Part shown: positions 26,230 through 34,504 of the stretch, piece by piece | Layout: the number at the start of each line of letters is the position of its first letter | How positions within the stretch are numbered: position 1 is the stretch's first letter | Assembly (NCBI RefSeq): GCF_019898765.1 | Contig: NZ_JAIOKB010000002.1 | Span: forward strand, 558,001-622,000 | Source of the DNA: Sphingomonas yunnanensis | Lineage (GTDB): Bacteria > Pseudomonadota > Alphaproteobacteria > Sphingomonadales > Sphingomonadaceae | Reading direction: 5' to 3' | DNA length: 64,000 nt | Notes under the pieces: model-generated | What the model was told of the DNA's origin: nothing | Database searches by the model: none | The model's input: only the letters and a program-made list of their open reading frames with translations | Made by a program: the position numbers and the translations under genes

Positions 26230-28607
26230 GCCGCGGTTCCCGCGCGCGCGGTGTAGAGGCGGACGCCGAACACCGGCCCGGCGCTGCTGCGGTCGTGCGG
26301 CAGGAACTTGACGCGGACGCTGCTCTTGCCCGCGGTCAGCCCCGGCGGCAGCGGATAGTCGCGCTCGATGAAGGCGCCGGGCTGGTCGTTGTCGAGGTGC
26401 TGCGTGGCGACCCTGACGTTGTCGACCAGGATGTCGAAGTCGCGCGCGCGCTCGCCGCCCCAGTAGCTCGCCTGGAGCACTAGCGGGCCGGGCCGCACCT
26501 TCATCGTGAACTCGATATAGCCGCCCGAGCGCGCGTCGCGCCCCTGCCGGCCGCGATAGGTGACGGGATAGCTCAGCTCGCTCGCCAGCTGGTGGTCGCG
26601 CTCGGGCTGCATCTCGCCGAGGAACATGACGTCGACCGAGCGCGCCGCCAGGTCGCGCAGCCGCGTCTGCTCGGCGGTGTAGGCGGCCTCGGCCTCGGCC
26701 CAGCCCGCGTCGGTGAAGCGCTTGAAATAGACCGCGCTGCGCCGCCGATACTGGCGGTAGAAGGGGACGAAGTCGGTGTCGCCGGGCCGCACCACCCCGC
26801 GCGTGGCGTAACGCGCCGCGGCGGCGTCGCGCAGGCCGAAGCCGGCGAGCACGTCGGCGCCGACCAGGGCGGGATCGGCGCCGTCCCACGTGCCCTCGGC
26901 GGGGCCGAGGTCGGCGGCGAGCACCATCGGTCCGCGCAGCACCGCGATCATATCGGGATCGCCCGGCGCGCTCTCGGTGCGCAACGCGAGCGGCAGCGTC
27001 AGCGCGACCGTGTCGCCCGCTCTCCAGCGGCGCTCGACGATGGCGTAGCCGCGCGCGCGCGTCGGCGTGACCGCGGCGCCGTTGACGGTCACGCGCACGC
27101 CCTCGCCCGCCCAGCCGGGCACGCGCAGCGCGACGGGGAAGGTGCCGCCGCGCAGCTCGGTGAAGCGCAGCGCCGCCTCGCCCTCGTACGGGTAACGCGT
27201 CGCGAGGGTCACCGTCGCGCGCCGCGTCGCCCAGCGCGCCTCCGCGGGGATGTAGAGGTTGACGTAGAAGGTGCCGTCGTCGCCCTCCCAGAAGATCGAC
27301 TCGCCGTGCTTGGCGTGGCTCTCCATCCCCGAGCCGACGCAGCACCAGAACACGTCGTCCCTGGTGGTGGAATAGTCGCGCGCCGCGCCGCTCAGCAGCG
27401 GCGTCATGTAGGTGAAGCCGCCGGTGGCCGGGTCCTGCGCGCTCATCACGTGGTTGAGGTGCGCGCGCTCGTAGAAGTCGAACAGCGCGCCGTCGGGCTG
27501 CCACGACCAGAGATGTCGCGCCAGCTTGAGCATGTTGTAGGTGTTGCAATGCTCGCAGGTCTGCTCGGTGACGTGCTGCGCGACCGCGTCGGGCTGGAAG
27601 AAATATTCGCGGTCGGCGTTGCCGCCGATGGCGTAGCTGTGGTGCCGCGTGACCCGCTCGAAGAAGAAGCGCGCCGCCGCGGCCTTGGCGGGATCACCGC
27701 CGCTCACCTCGTGGATCCGCGCGAGACCGACCAGCTTGGGCACCTGCGTGTTGGCGTGGAGGTTGGCGAGCTTGTCCTCGCCCGCGGCGAGCGGGTCGAG
27801 CACGCGATGATCGTAGAACAGCCGCGCCATGCGCAGCCAGCGCTGGTCGCCGGTGCGTGCGTACAGCTCGGCGTAGCTGTCGTTCATCCCGCCATATTCG
27901 CAGCCGAGCACCTCCTCCAGCCGCGCGGCGTCGAGCGCGGTGAAGACGCGCTCGACATAGCCGGCGAGCCCGGTGGCGACGCGCAGCGCCTGCGGGTTAC
28001 CCCAGGCGGCATGGACGTCGAGCAAGCCGGCGAAGAGCTTGTGGACGGTGTACATCGGCGACCAGGAGCCGTTGAGGTCGAACCCGCCCGACCGGATCTC
28101 GCCGCGCACGATCTCGGGGAAGATCTCCTCGCCGTCGACGATCGTGCCGTCCTTCCGCTTGCGCCCGAGCGCGCCGACATAGCCGGTGCCGCGCCTGGTC
28201 TGCACCGTCGCCAGCTCGTCGACGATATAATCGGCGCGGCGGCGCAGCTCGGGGTCGCCGGTCTGCTGCCAGGCGAGCGCCAGCGCGCTGAGATAATGGC
28301 CGAGCGTGTGGCCCGCGATCGTGTCGCTCTCCCAGCCGCCGTAGATCTCCCCCTTGGCGGGGAGGCCGGCATAGGTGCGGAAATTGTGCAGCAGCCGGTC
28401 GGGCTCGAGCCGGTGGAGATAGGCGCGGTTGATCTCCACGGCGGTGCGATAGTCGGACGGGGCGAGCCGCACGTCGGCGAGCGGCAGCGGGCGCGCGCGG
28501 ACGACGCGCTGCGCCGGCGTGGCGGCGCGCGCCGTGGCGGGCAGGAGCGCGAGCGGCGCCAGCGTCGCGGCGCCCGCCATCAGGTCGCGACGGGTCGTGC
28601 TCGGCAT
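26226..28607 (-). CDS. Beta-L-arabinofuranosidase (GH127/GH146, DUF1680), Tat-exported
   Basis: A 793-residue enzyme. A Tat-type signal (TTRRDLMAGAATLAPLALL) starts it. The DUF1680 catalytic domain follows, with the zinc/nucleophile cysteines visible as EQTCEHCNT (Cys351, Cys354) and Cys422-Cys423 in FWCCVGSGMES, as in HypBA1-type enzymes where a Cys is the nucleophile. Conserved NGSWSPMYTVHKLFAGLLD and GGMNDSYAELYA blocks support GH146-like subgroup membership. The C-terminal beta domain resembles the extra domain common in this family. It removes beta-L-arabinofuranose, as found on plant hydroxyproline-rich glycoproteins and some arabinans. Confidence 0.88.
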   Translation of the reverse strand: MPSTTRRDLMAGAATLAPLALLPATARAATPAQRVVRARPLPLADVRLAPSDYRTAVEINRAYLHRLEPDRLLHNFRTYAGLPAKGEIYGGWESDTIAGHTLGHYLSALALAWQQTGDPELRRRADYIVDELATVQTRRGTGYVGALGRKRKDGTIVDGEEIFPEIVRGEIRSGGFDLNGSWSPMYTVHKLFAGLLDVHAAWGNPQALRVATGLAGYVERVFTALDAARLEEVLGCEYGGMNDSYAELYARTGDQRWLRMARLFYDHRVLDPLAAGEDKLANLHANTQVPKLVGLARIHEVSGGDPAKAAAARFFFERVTRHHSYAIGGNADREYFFQPDAVAQHVTEQTCEHCNTYNMLKLARHLWSWQPDGALFDFYERAHLNHVMSAQDPATGGFTYMTPLLSGAARDYSTTRDDVFWCCVGSGMESHAKHGESIFWEGDDGTFYVNLYIPAEARWATRRATVTLATRYPYEGEAALRFTELRGGTFPVALRVPGWAGEGVRVTVNGAAVTPTRARGYAIVERRWRAGDTVALTLPLALRTESAPGDPDMIAVLRGPMVLAADLGPAEGTWDGADPALVGADVLAGFGLRDAAAARYATRGVVRPGDTDFVPFYRQYRRRSAVYFKRFTDAGWAEAEAAYTAEQTRLRDLAARSVDVMFLGEMQPERDHQLASELSYPVTYRGRQGRDARSGGYIEFTMKVRPGPLVLQASYWGGERARDFDILVDNVRVATQHLDNDQPGAFIERDYPLPPGLTAGKSSVRVKFLPHDRSSAGPVFGVRLYTARAGTAA

Positions 28608-28678
28608 GGTCTCTCCTGGTGCGTGATGACGGTGACGTGAGGGGAGTGTGTCACGGCGCGACGGCAGGCGCAATAGAA

Positions 28679-28688
28679 TCGTATACGA
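28679..28688. promoter_or_regulatory. Perfect GTATAC palindrome before the arabinofuranosidase operon
   Basis: TCGTATACGA is a perfect 10-bp palindrome 72 bp upstream of the start codon, in an AT-richer patch (AATCGTATACGAAC). It is nearly identical to the site at 23417, suggesting that one regulator, probably a GntR protein of the FCD class coded elsewhere, controls both units. Confidence 0.6.
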
Positions 28689-28731
28689 ACGACGATGGTG
28701 TTCGTGCTGCTCCCTATCACGCTGCCTCTGA

Positions 28732-28867
28732 GATCCTCCCCGCTCGCGGGGAGGGGGACCGCGCACGAAGGGCGTGGTGGAGGGGGCTCTCCACTTGGCG
28801 CAGCGCTTGTGGAAGCCCCCCTCCACCAGCCGTCGGCTGGTTCCCCTCCCCGCCATGCGGGGAGGAT
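28732..28867. repeat. 136-bp nested palindromic element, family C
   Basis: The outer arms (ATCCTCCCCGC... and ...GCGGGGAGGAT) each fold on themselves. An inner inverted pair (GTGGTGGAGGGGGC versus CCCCCCTCCACCAGC) closes the middle. Related elements lie at 33165 and 46080. It sits between the arabinofuranosidase promoter region and the glutamine amidotransferase stop. The full gap 28608-28904 holds the operator and this element, and no gene. Confidence 0.8.
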
Positions 28868-28904
28868 CCATTTCACCTGCCGCCCTGCCCTTATGCCTTT
28901 GCCC

Positions 28905-29660
28905 TCAGTGCACCCGCTCGCTCTCGCCGCGCAGCGCGGCGCCGATCAGCGTGAAGAAGGCCCGGCTGCCCGCGCTCGAGTCGACGTCCCACTCCGGGTG
29001 CCATTGCACCGCCAGCACCTCCGCGCCGCAGCCCGGCGCCGCGACCGCCTCGATCACGCCGTCGTCGCTCGACCGCGCCTCGACCCGCAGGCCCCCGCCG
29101 AGCCGGTCGATCGCCTGCTCGTGGACCGAGTGGACCGTCAGCTGCCGCTCCCCCGTCGCGCGCGCCAGCCGGCCCTCGGGCGCGAGGCGGACGTCGTGGC
29201 GCAGCGTGAACAGCTCGGCATAGTCGCGCTGCGCCCAGCTGCCGCCGCGCAGGTGACGGCCGCAGCACGGGTCGGCCGAGAGCGAGCCGCCGAACAGCAC
29301 GTTGATCTCCTGCAACCCGCGGCAGATACCGAACACCGGCTTGCCCGCGACGATCATCGCGTCCGCCAGCGACAGCGCCACCTCGTCGCGCTCCGGATCG
29401 AGCGCCTCGGGTGGCAGGTCGAGTGTGCCGCCGTAGCGCGCGGGCGCGACGTGCGAGCGCGAGCCCGTCAGCAGCAGCCCGTCGAGCGGCGCGGCGAGCG
29501 CGGCCGCGTCATTGGCGCCGGTCAGCGCCGGCACCAGCAATACGGTCGCGCCGGACACCGCGGCGAGCGGGCGGACGAAGCGGCTCGCCACCGCCTGCAC
29601 GGGGCGATGCGCCACCTCGTTGCAGCACAACACCCCGATCAGCGGTCGCCGCGACGCCAT
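28905..29660 (-). CDS. Class I glutamine amidotransferase (gamma-glutamyl hydrolase, PuuD-like)
   Basis: A 251-residue protein with the class I amidotransferase triad: nucleophile Cys in KPVFGICRGLQEINV, and His/Glu in VLAVQWHPEWD. The PuuD/gamma-glutamyl-gamma-aminobutyrate hydrolase subgroup is indicated by LLTGSRSHVAPARYG and VHSVHEQAIDRLG. It would release glutamate from gamma-glutamyl compounds. The gene starts 2 bp after the end of the serine acetyltransferase gene, so the two are cotranscribed. A link to thiol or gamma-glutamyl metabolism is plausible but unproven. Confidence 0.85.
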   Translation of the reverse strand: MASRRPLIGVLCCNEVAHRPVQAVASRFVRPLAAVSGATVLLVPALTGANDAAALAAPLDGLLLTGSRSHVAPARYGGTLDLPPEALDPERDEVALSLADAMIVAGKPVFGICRGLQEINVLFGGSLSADPCCGRHLRGGSWAQRDYAELFTLRHDVRLAPEGRLARATGERQLTVHSVHEQAIDRLGGGLRVEARSSDDGVIEAVAAPGCGAEVLAVQWHPEWDVDSSAGSRAFFTLIGAALRGESERVH

Positions 29661-29662
29661 GC

Positions 29663-30613
29663 TCAGTCTCCCGCCAGTCCGTCGCGCCAGCGCTCGCCGT
29701 CCGCTGGCGCGAGCACGCGCGCGACCGGCTGCGCGACGATCCGCCCGGGCGGTACGTCCTCGAGCAGCCAGACATTGCCGCCGACCATCGCGCCGCGCCC
29801 GATCGTCACGCGCCCCAGGATCGTCGCGCCGGCGTAGATCACCACGTCGTCCTCGACGATCGGGTGGCGCGCATAGCGCTCGCGCGGGTGGTCCGAGGCG
29901 TCCGCCAGCGGGGTGCGCGCGCCGAGCGTGACATGCTGGTAGAGCCGCACGCGCTCGCCGATGACCGCGGTCTCGCCGATCACCACACCGGTGCCGTGGT
30001 CGACGAAGAAATGCGCGCCGATCGTCGCGCCGGGGTGGATGTCGACCCCGGTGCGCTCGTTGGCGATCTCGGAGATCAGCCGCGCGGTGATCGGCGCGCC
30101 GAGCTGGTAGAGCGGGTGCGCGATGCGGTGGTGCAGGCTGGCGATCGCGCCGGGGTAGCAGACCAGGATCTCGTCCGCGCTGCGCGCCGCTGGGTCGCCG
30201 AGAAAGGCGGCGGCGACGTCGCTGTCGATCAGGCGGCGCACCTCGCCGAGCGTGGCGAGAAACAGCCGCACGATCGTCGCGGGCTGCTCGGGATCGAACG
30301 CGCCGGTGCGCGCCTCGGCCTGCCAATAGGCCAGCTCGGCGCCGATCTCGCGCTCCAGCTCGGTCGCGGCGGCGAGCAGCTTGGCGGCGACGAAGCCGTC
30401 CTCATCGCCCGCGGCGCCGCGATACTGGCCGAGCCGGCGCGGGAAGAGCGCGGCGGCGAGCGTCTCGACCACGCGCTCCAGCGCAGCGCGCGAGGGGAAG
30501 GAGCGCGCTTCCTCCGATGGATGGCCGACGCGCCAGGCCTCGCGCGCGGCCCGCAGCGCGAGCACCGCCGCGGCGATCGCCGAGCCCTCGCCATTCGCCG
30601 CACCGTCGCTCAT
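29663..30613 (-). CDS. epsC: Serine O-acetyltransferase, EpsC type
   Basis: A 316-residue protein with an N-terminal helical region and a C-terminal left-handed beta-helix. The family signature runs DIHPGATIGAHFFVDHGTGV, followed by VIGETAVIGERVRLYQHVTL with hexapeptide repeats, and ends in VTIGRGAMVGGNVWL. It acetylates serine for cysteine synthesis. I chose the ATG at 30613; the frame stays open to 30715, but that region includes a likely operator. The PuuD-like gene follows 2 bp downstream. Confidence 0.92.
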   Translation of the reverse strand: MSDGAANGEGSAIAAAVLALRAAREAWRVGHPSEEARSFPSRAALERVVETLAAALFPRRLGQYRGAAGDEDGFVAAKLLAAATELEREIGAELAYWQAEARTGAFDPEQPATIVRLFLATLGEVRRLIDSDVAAAFLGDPAARSADEILVCYPGAIASLHHRIAHPLYQLGAPITARLISEIANERTGVDIHPGATIGAHFFVDHGTGVVIGETAVIGERVRLYQHVTLGARTPLADASDHPRERYARHPIVEDDVVIYAGATILGRVTIGRGAMVGGNVWLLEDVPPGRIVAQPVARVLAPADGERWRDGLAGD

Positions 30614-30650
30614 CGCACGCCCCTCACCAGCCCGATCGAGCCGCGAGTCA

Positions 30651-30669
30651 TACTCTACTAGCCGAGTAG
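30651..30669. promoter_or_regulatory. Dyad upstream of the serine acetyltransferase gene
   Basis: CTACT-AGCCG-AGTAG (30655-30669) has perfect 5-bp arms, and a staggered TACTC/GAGTA pair (30651-30668) overlaps it. The TACT-N5-AGTA layout resembles sites of Rrf2-family regulators (CymR/IscR class) that control cysteine genes. It lies 38 bp from the start codon. Confidence 0.5.
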
Positions 30670-30718
30670 GTGATCCAAGCTTTTCTTGCGCGGCGAGGAG
30701 GTTCGCGCGCCGCATCGG

Positions 30719-32200
30719 TCAGGCGCGCTGCAACGCGCGGGCGCGGCGGCGCTGCACCGAGCTGCCGATCCCCATCGCCTCGCGATATTTCGCGACCGTC
30801 CGCCGCGCGATCCCGAAGCCCTTGGCGTTGAGCAACTCCACCAGCGTGTCGTCGGACAGGATCGTCTCGCCCTCGCCCGCGATCAGCGCGCGGATCGCGC
30901 TCTTCACCGCCTCGGCGGAGACCGCGTCGCCACCGTCCGCAGCGGCGATCGCCGAGGTGAAGAAATACTTCAGCTCGAACAGCCCGCGCGCGCAGCTCAG
31001 GTATTTGTTGCTGGTGACTCGGCTGACGGTCGATTCGTGCAGCTCGATCGCGTCCGCCACCTGACGCAGCGTCAGCGGGCGCAGGTGCGCGACGCCGTGA
31101 AGGAAGAAGGCCTCCTGCTGGCGCACGATCTCGGTGGCGACGCGGATGATGGTGCGCTGGCGCTGGTCGAGCGCCTTGACCAGCCAGTTGGCGCTGGCGA
31201 GCTTCTCGGCGAGCCAGGTCTTGCCCGCGCGATCCTGCGCGCCGCCCGCCAGTTCGCTGTAATAGCTCTTGTTGACCAGCACGCGCGGCAGCGTCGCGGC
31301 GTTGAGCTCGATCGCCCAGCCGCCGCGCGCGCGGGTCACGGTGAGGTCGGGGATCACCGGCGCGGGCGGGTCGCCGCCGTAGCGGAAGCCCGGCTTGGGG
31401 TCATAGCCGCGCAGCTCGCGGATCATGTCCGCCATGTCCTCGTCGTCGGCGCGGCAGAGCTTCTTCAGCCGCGCCAGCTCGCCGCGCGCGAGCAGGTCGA
31501 GGTGGTCGAGCAGCCGCGCCATCATCGGGTCGTAGCGGTCGGCGTCGCGCGCCTGGATCACGAGACACTCGGCGAGATCGCGCGCGCCCACCCCGGTCGG
31601 CTCGAACTTCTGGACCTCGGCGAGCACCGCCTCGACCTGCGCGAGCGGCACGCCGAGCCGCTGCGCGACGTCGTGCAGGTCGGCGCGGAGATAGCCGGCC
31701 TCGTCGATCTGGTCGATCAGCGCGCGCGCGACGAAGAGATCGGTCGCGTCGAAGCGCGCGCCGGCCTGCGCGAGCAGCACGTCGGCGAGGCTCTCGCTGG
31801 TGTCGGCGAACGAGTCGAAGTCGATCGCCTCACCGCTGCCGCTGCCGCTGCCCGGGCCGAGGTCGCCGATCCGTTCGGCGGCCGACTCGCTCGGGCCGTC
31901 GTCGAACCGCTCGGCGGCGATGTCGACGTCGAGCGACTCGCCCGCCCCCTCCCCCGCCATCACCAATTCGTCGGCACCCGCGGGTTCGTCGCGCGGTGCG
32001 TCGGCGGTCTCGGGTGGCGCGGAGACGCTATCGTCGACGGGCGCACTCGACTCGAGCAGCGGGTTGCGCTCGATCTCCTCGGCGATCACGCCCTCGATCT
32101 CGAGGTTGCTCAGCGCCAGCAGCTTGATCGCCTGCTGGAGCTGCGGCGTCATCACCAGCGACTGCGACTGGCGCAGGTCGAGGCGGGGGGCGAGGCTCAC
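30719..32200 (-). CDS. rpoN: RNA polymerase sigma-54 factor
   Basis: A 493-residue sigma-54. The Gln-rich activator-interaction region I is visible (LRQSQSLVMTPQLQQAIKLL and LSNLEIEGVIAEEIERNPLL), followed by an acidic region II, the core-binding domain, the helix-turn-helix (LRQVADAIELHESTVSRVTS), and the C-terminal RpoN box ARRTVAKYRE. It directs transcription from -24/-12 promoters with an enhancer-binding activator. The start is a GTG, chosen because it begins just before the conserved region. lptB is 28 bp upstream, a conserved arrangement. Confidence 0.96.
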   Translation of the reverse strand: MSLAPRLDLRQSQSLVMTPQLQQAIKLLALSNLEIEGVIAEEIERNPLLESSAPVDDSVSAPPETADAPRDEPAGADELVMAGEGAGESLDVDIAAERFDDGPSESAAERIGDLGPGSGSGSGEAIDFDSFADTSESLADVLLAQAGARFDATDLFVARALIDQIDEAGYLRADLHDVAQRLGVPLAQVEAVLAEVQKFEPTGVGARDLAECLVIQARDADRYDPMMARLLDHLDLLARGELARLKKLCRADDEDMADMIRELRGYDPKPGFRYGGDPPAPVIPDLTVTRARGGWAIELNAATLPRVLVNKSYYSELAGGAQDRAGKTWLAEKLASANWLVKALDQRQRTIIRVATEIVRQQEAFFLHGVAHLRPLTLRQVADAIELHESTVSRVTSNKYLSCARGLFELKYFFTSAIAAADGGDAVSAEAVKSAIRALIAGEGETILSDDTLVELLNAKGFGIARRTVAKYREAMGIGSSVQRRRARALQRA

Positions 32201-32228
32201 GGGATGACGGGTCCGCGGCGCGCCGGCC

Positions 32229-33023
32229 TCACAGCGTGAAGCTCTCGCCCAGGTAGAGGCGGCGCACGTTCTCGTCGCGTACCAGCTCCTCGGGGCTGCC
32301 GGTGAACAGCACCTTGCCGTCGTAGATGATGTAGCCACGATCGACGATGTCGAGCGTCTCGCGCACGTTGTGATCGGTGATCAACACGCCGATGCCGCGC
32401 TCCTTGAGCTGGCACACCAGCCCGCGGATGTCGGCGATCGAGATCGGGTCGATGCCAGCGAACGGCTCGTCGAGCAGCATGATCGAGGGGTCGGCCGCGA
32501 GCGCGCGCGCGATCTCGGCGCGGCGGCGCTCGCCGCCCGAGAGCGCCATCGCGGGCGCGTCACGCAGCCGGGTGAGCCCGAAATCGGCGAGCAGCCGCTC
32601 CAGCTTCTCGGCGCGCGCCGCGGCGTCGGGCTCGGACAGTTCGAGCACGGTGAGGATGTTCTTCTCGATCGTCAGACCGCGGAAGATCGAGGTCTCCTGC
32701 GGCAGATAGCCGAGGCCGAGGATGGCGCGACGGTACATCGGCAGGCCGGTGATGTCGTCGCCGTCGAGCATGATCCGGCCCGAGTCGGGCTTCACCAGCC
32801 CCATCACCGAATAGAAGCAAGTGGTCTTGCCCGCGCCGTTGGGGCCGAGCAGCCCGATCACCTCGCCGCGCCCGACCGACACCGACACGTCGGTGAGCAC
32901 CACGCGCTTGTCATAGCTCTTGGCGATCGAGACGACCTGGAGCCCGCTCTGTACCGGCGCCTCGTGGATCGGCGCGACCTGGTCGAGCGACTCGCGGTCG
33001 CGCTGGGTGGTGACGCTGTCCAT
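32229..33023 (-). CDS. lptB: LPS export ABC transporter ATP-binding protein
   Basis: A 264-residue ABC ATPase with Walker A GPNGAGKTT, signature ALSGGERRRAEIARAL, Walker B IMLLDEPFAGIDP and switch His in VLITDHNVRETLDI. The LptB-specific FAGIDPISIADI and YLPQETSIFRGLT stretches are clear. It powers LptFG to pull lipopolysaccharide or sphingomonad glycosphingolipid out of the inner membrane. Two starts are possible (33023 and 33041); the first has a GAGG site 10 bases upstream. Neighbours lptA, lptC and rpoN confirm the assignment. Confidence 0.95.
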   Translation of the reverse strand: MDSVTTQRDRESLDQVAPIHEAPVQSGLQVVSIAKSYDKRVVLTDVSVSVGRGEVIGLLGPNGAGKTTCFYSVMGLVKPDSGRIMLDGDDITGLPMYRRAILGLGYLPQETSIFRGLTIEKNILTVLELSEPDAAARAEKLERLLADFGLTRLRDAPAMALSGGERRRAEIARALAADPSIMLLDEPFAGIDPISIADIRGLVCQLKERGIGVLITDHNVRETLDIVDRGYIIYDGKVLFTGSPEELVRDENVRRLYLGESFTL

Positions 33024-33164
33024 CGCCGTCGGGCCTCGCATAACAGGGTTACCGGAGCGCTAACGGGGCACCGGTTGGCAGGGAACGTGCATGCCCGATC
33101 GGCGCCGCCGTTTGAAGGGGGGACGTGACGGGCGGTGCGCGGGCGGGGGTGAAGGGCGACCTTC

Positions 33165-33303
33165 GATCCTCCCCTGGAAGGGGGGTGGCGCGCGCAGCGC
33201 GACGGCGGGGTATCGCCGGTGGTGAGTCCAGCGACGATCGCCGGCCGGGTTACCCCTCCGTCGGCGCTGCGCGCTGCCACCTCCCCCTCCCAGGGGGAGG
33301 ATC
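33165..33303. repeat. Nested palindromic element, family C
   Basis: About 139 bp with GATCCTCCCC at the left end and GGGGGAGGATC at the right end. Inner arms (GTGGCGCGCGCAGCGC and GCGCTGCGCGCTGCCAC, then GGGT/ACCC) pair across a short spacer. It lies between lptB and lptA and fills most of the 287-bp gap; the pair would otherwise be adjacent. Confidence 0.75.
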
Positions 33304-33310
33304 ACTTGCC

Positions 33311-33859
33311 TCAATTCCTTTTGGGTACCGAGAACGTCCCCGTCACGCGCCCGCTCGGCGCCTGCGTCACGTTGCCCGCGCTACCGCCGCCGCCCGCCAC
33401 CGCCGAGCCGTCGATCACCGCGCGCCCGGTGTCGAGATTGATCGTCAGCCGTCCGCCGCTGACGGTGTTGCCCGCCTGGGTCAGCCGCACCCCGCCCAGC
33501 ATCGTGATGACGCGGCGGTTGAGGTCGTACACCGCATAGGTGCTGCGCGCGGTCTGGTCGGGCCGGGTCACCGTCACCCCGCCCGCGGCGTCGAGCCGTG
33601 ACACCTGCGGGTTCCCGTTCTCGACCTGCCCGGTATAGGCGACCGTCATCCGCGCCGCGTCGAGCGTCATCTCGGCCTGGCGCACCTTGACGTTGCCCGC
33701 CAGCACGGCGCGGTTGGCGCGGTCCTGCAGCTCGATATGGTCGGCGCCGAAGTCGATCGGCGCGGCGCTGTTATGGCGCGTCTGCGCGGCCGCGCCGCCG
33801 GCGATCAGCAGCGCCAGCAGCGGGACTCGGCAGGCGACCGGGGCGAAGGGGCGCAACAT
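33311..33859 (-). CDS. lptA: LptA/OstA-like periplasmic LPS transport protein
   Basis: A 182-residue protein with a signal peptide (RVPLLALLIAGGAAAQ) and the OstA beta-jellyroll repeat pattern: IDFGADHIELQDRANRAVLA, GNVKVRQAEMTLDAARMTV and YDLNRRVITMLGGVRLTQAG. It forms the periplasmic bridge that carries the outer-leaflet lipid from LptC to LptD. It sits between lptC and lptB as expected. The C-terminal tail is short and low-complexity. Separation from lptB by a palindromic element is unusual. Confidence 0.9.
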   Translation of the reverse strand: MLRPFAPVACRVPLLALLIAGGAAAQTRHNSAAPIDFGADHIELQDRANRAVLAGNVKVRQAEMTLDAARMTVAYTGQVENGNPQVSRLDAAGGVTVTRPDQTARSTYAVYDLNRRVITMLGGVRLTQAGNTVSGGRLTINLDTGRAVIDGSAVAGGGGSAGNVTQAPSGRVTGTFSVPKRN

Positions 33860-33871
33860 CCAGCGCTCTTT

Positions 33872-34504
33872 CTATTTTCTCGGGTCGATCCGCAAGCGCG
33901 CATTGCCGTCGAGCGTGACGGTGCGTGCCTCCAGGTCGGCGCGCATGCTGTCGCCGCTGAACGTGCCCTGCCGGACCGTACCGGTGACCGCCGCGGTGGA
34001 GCGCAGCCGGCGAGTCTTGAGGTCGACCACCGCGTCGGTGGTGTCGAGCGCGTAATTGTTCGGCCCGCGCACCTTGATCGGGCCCGCGACGTTCACCTGC
34101 TCGCTGTCCATGTCGTAGCGGCCGGTCGGCGCGGTCATCTCGGCCGGGCCGTCCGACAAACGGATCGCGGCGGCGAGGTCGCGGATGTTCACCACCGGTT
34201 CGGCCGAGCTCTTCTGCAGCGCCGAGCCCGCGGTGAGCGCGAAGGGCTGGCCCTTGGCATCGGTGCCGCGATAGCGCGCGCGCTGGATCTTGAGCCGCTC
34301 GCGCGCGACCTCGACCTTGTTCTTGTCGAGCACGAAGGAGGCGTCGCCGCCCATCGTCAGCGGCGCCATCACCAGAAAGGCGAAGAGCACGCCGATCGAG
34401 AGCGGCAGCAGGCGGTTGGCGGAGGCGATCAGGCGATCGTGGCGCCCGCCGGGCTGCGCCCAGCGCTGGCGCTCCGAGCGCGTCCGGATCGCCACCTCAG
34501 ACAT
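33872..34504 (-). CDS. lptC: LPS export system protein LptC
   Basis: A 210-residue protein with one N-terminal membrane anchor near residues 32-50 (LPLSIGVLFAFLVMAPLTM) and a periplasmic jellyroll: ARERLKIQRARYRGTDAKGQ, TAPTGRYDMDSEQVNVAGP and TLDGNARLRIDPR. It receives lipid from LptBFG and passes it to LptA. Its start overlaps the end of the upstream exonuclease gene by 8 bp, and lptA follows 12 bp later, so the set is one operon. Confidence 0.9.
   Translation of the reverse strand: MSEVAIRTRSERQRWAQPGGRHDRLIASANRLLPLSIGVLFAFLVMAPLTMGGDASFVLDKNKVEVARERLKIQRARYRGTDAKGQPFALTAGSALQKSSAEPVVNIRDLAAAIRLSDGPAEMTAPTGRYDMDSEQVNVAGPIKVRGPNNYALDTTDAVVDLKTRRLRSTAAVTGTVRQGTFSGDSMRADLEARTVTLDGNARLRIDPRK

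Noticed and set aside
25210..27549. A 779-residue fusion of the Ldh enzyme to an N-terminal extension
   Set aside because: The extension is an Arg/Ala-rich shadow of the arabinofuranosidase gene. The Ldh family start fits the GTG at 26229 with its 4-bp overlap.
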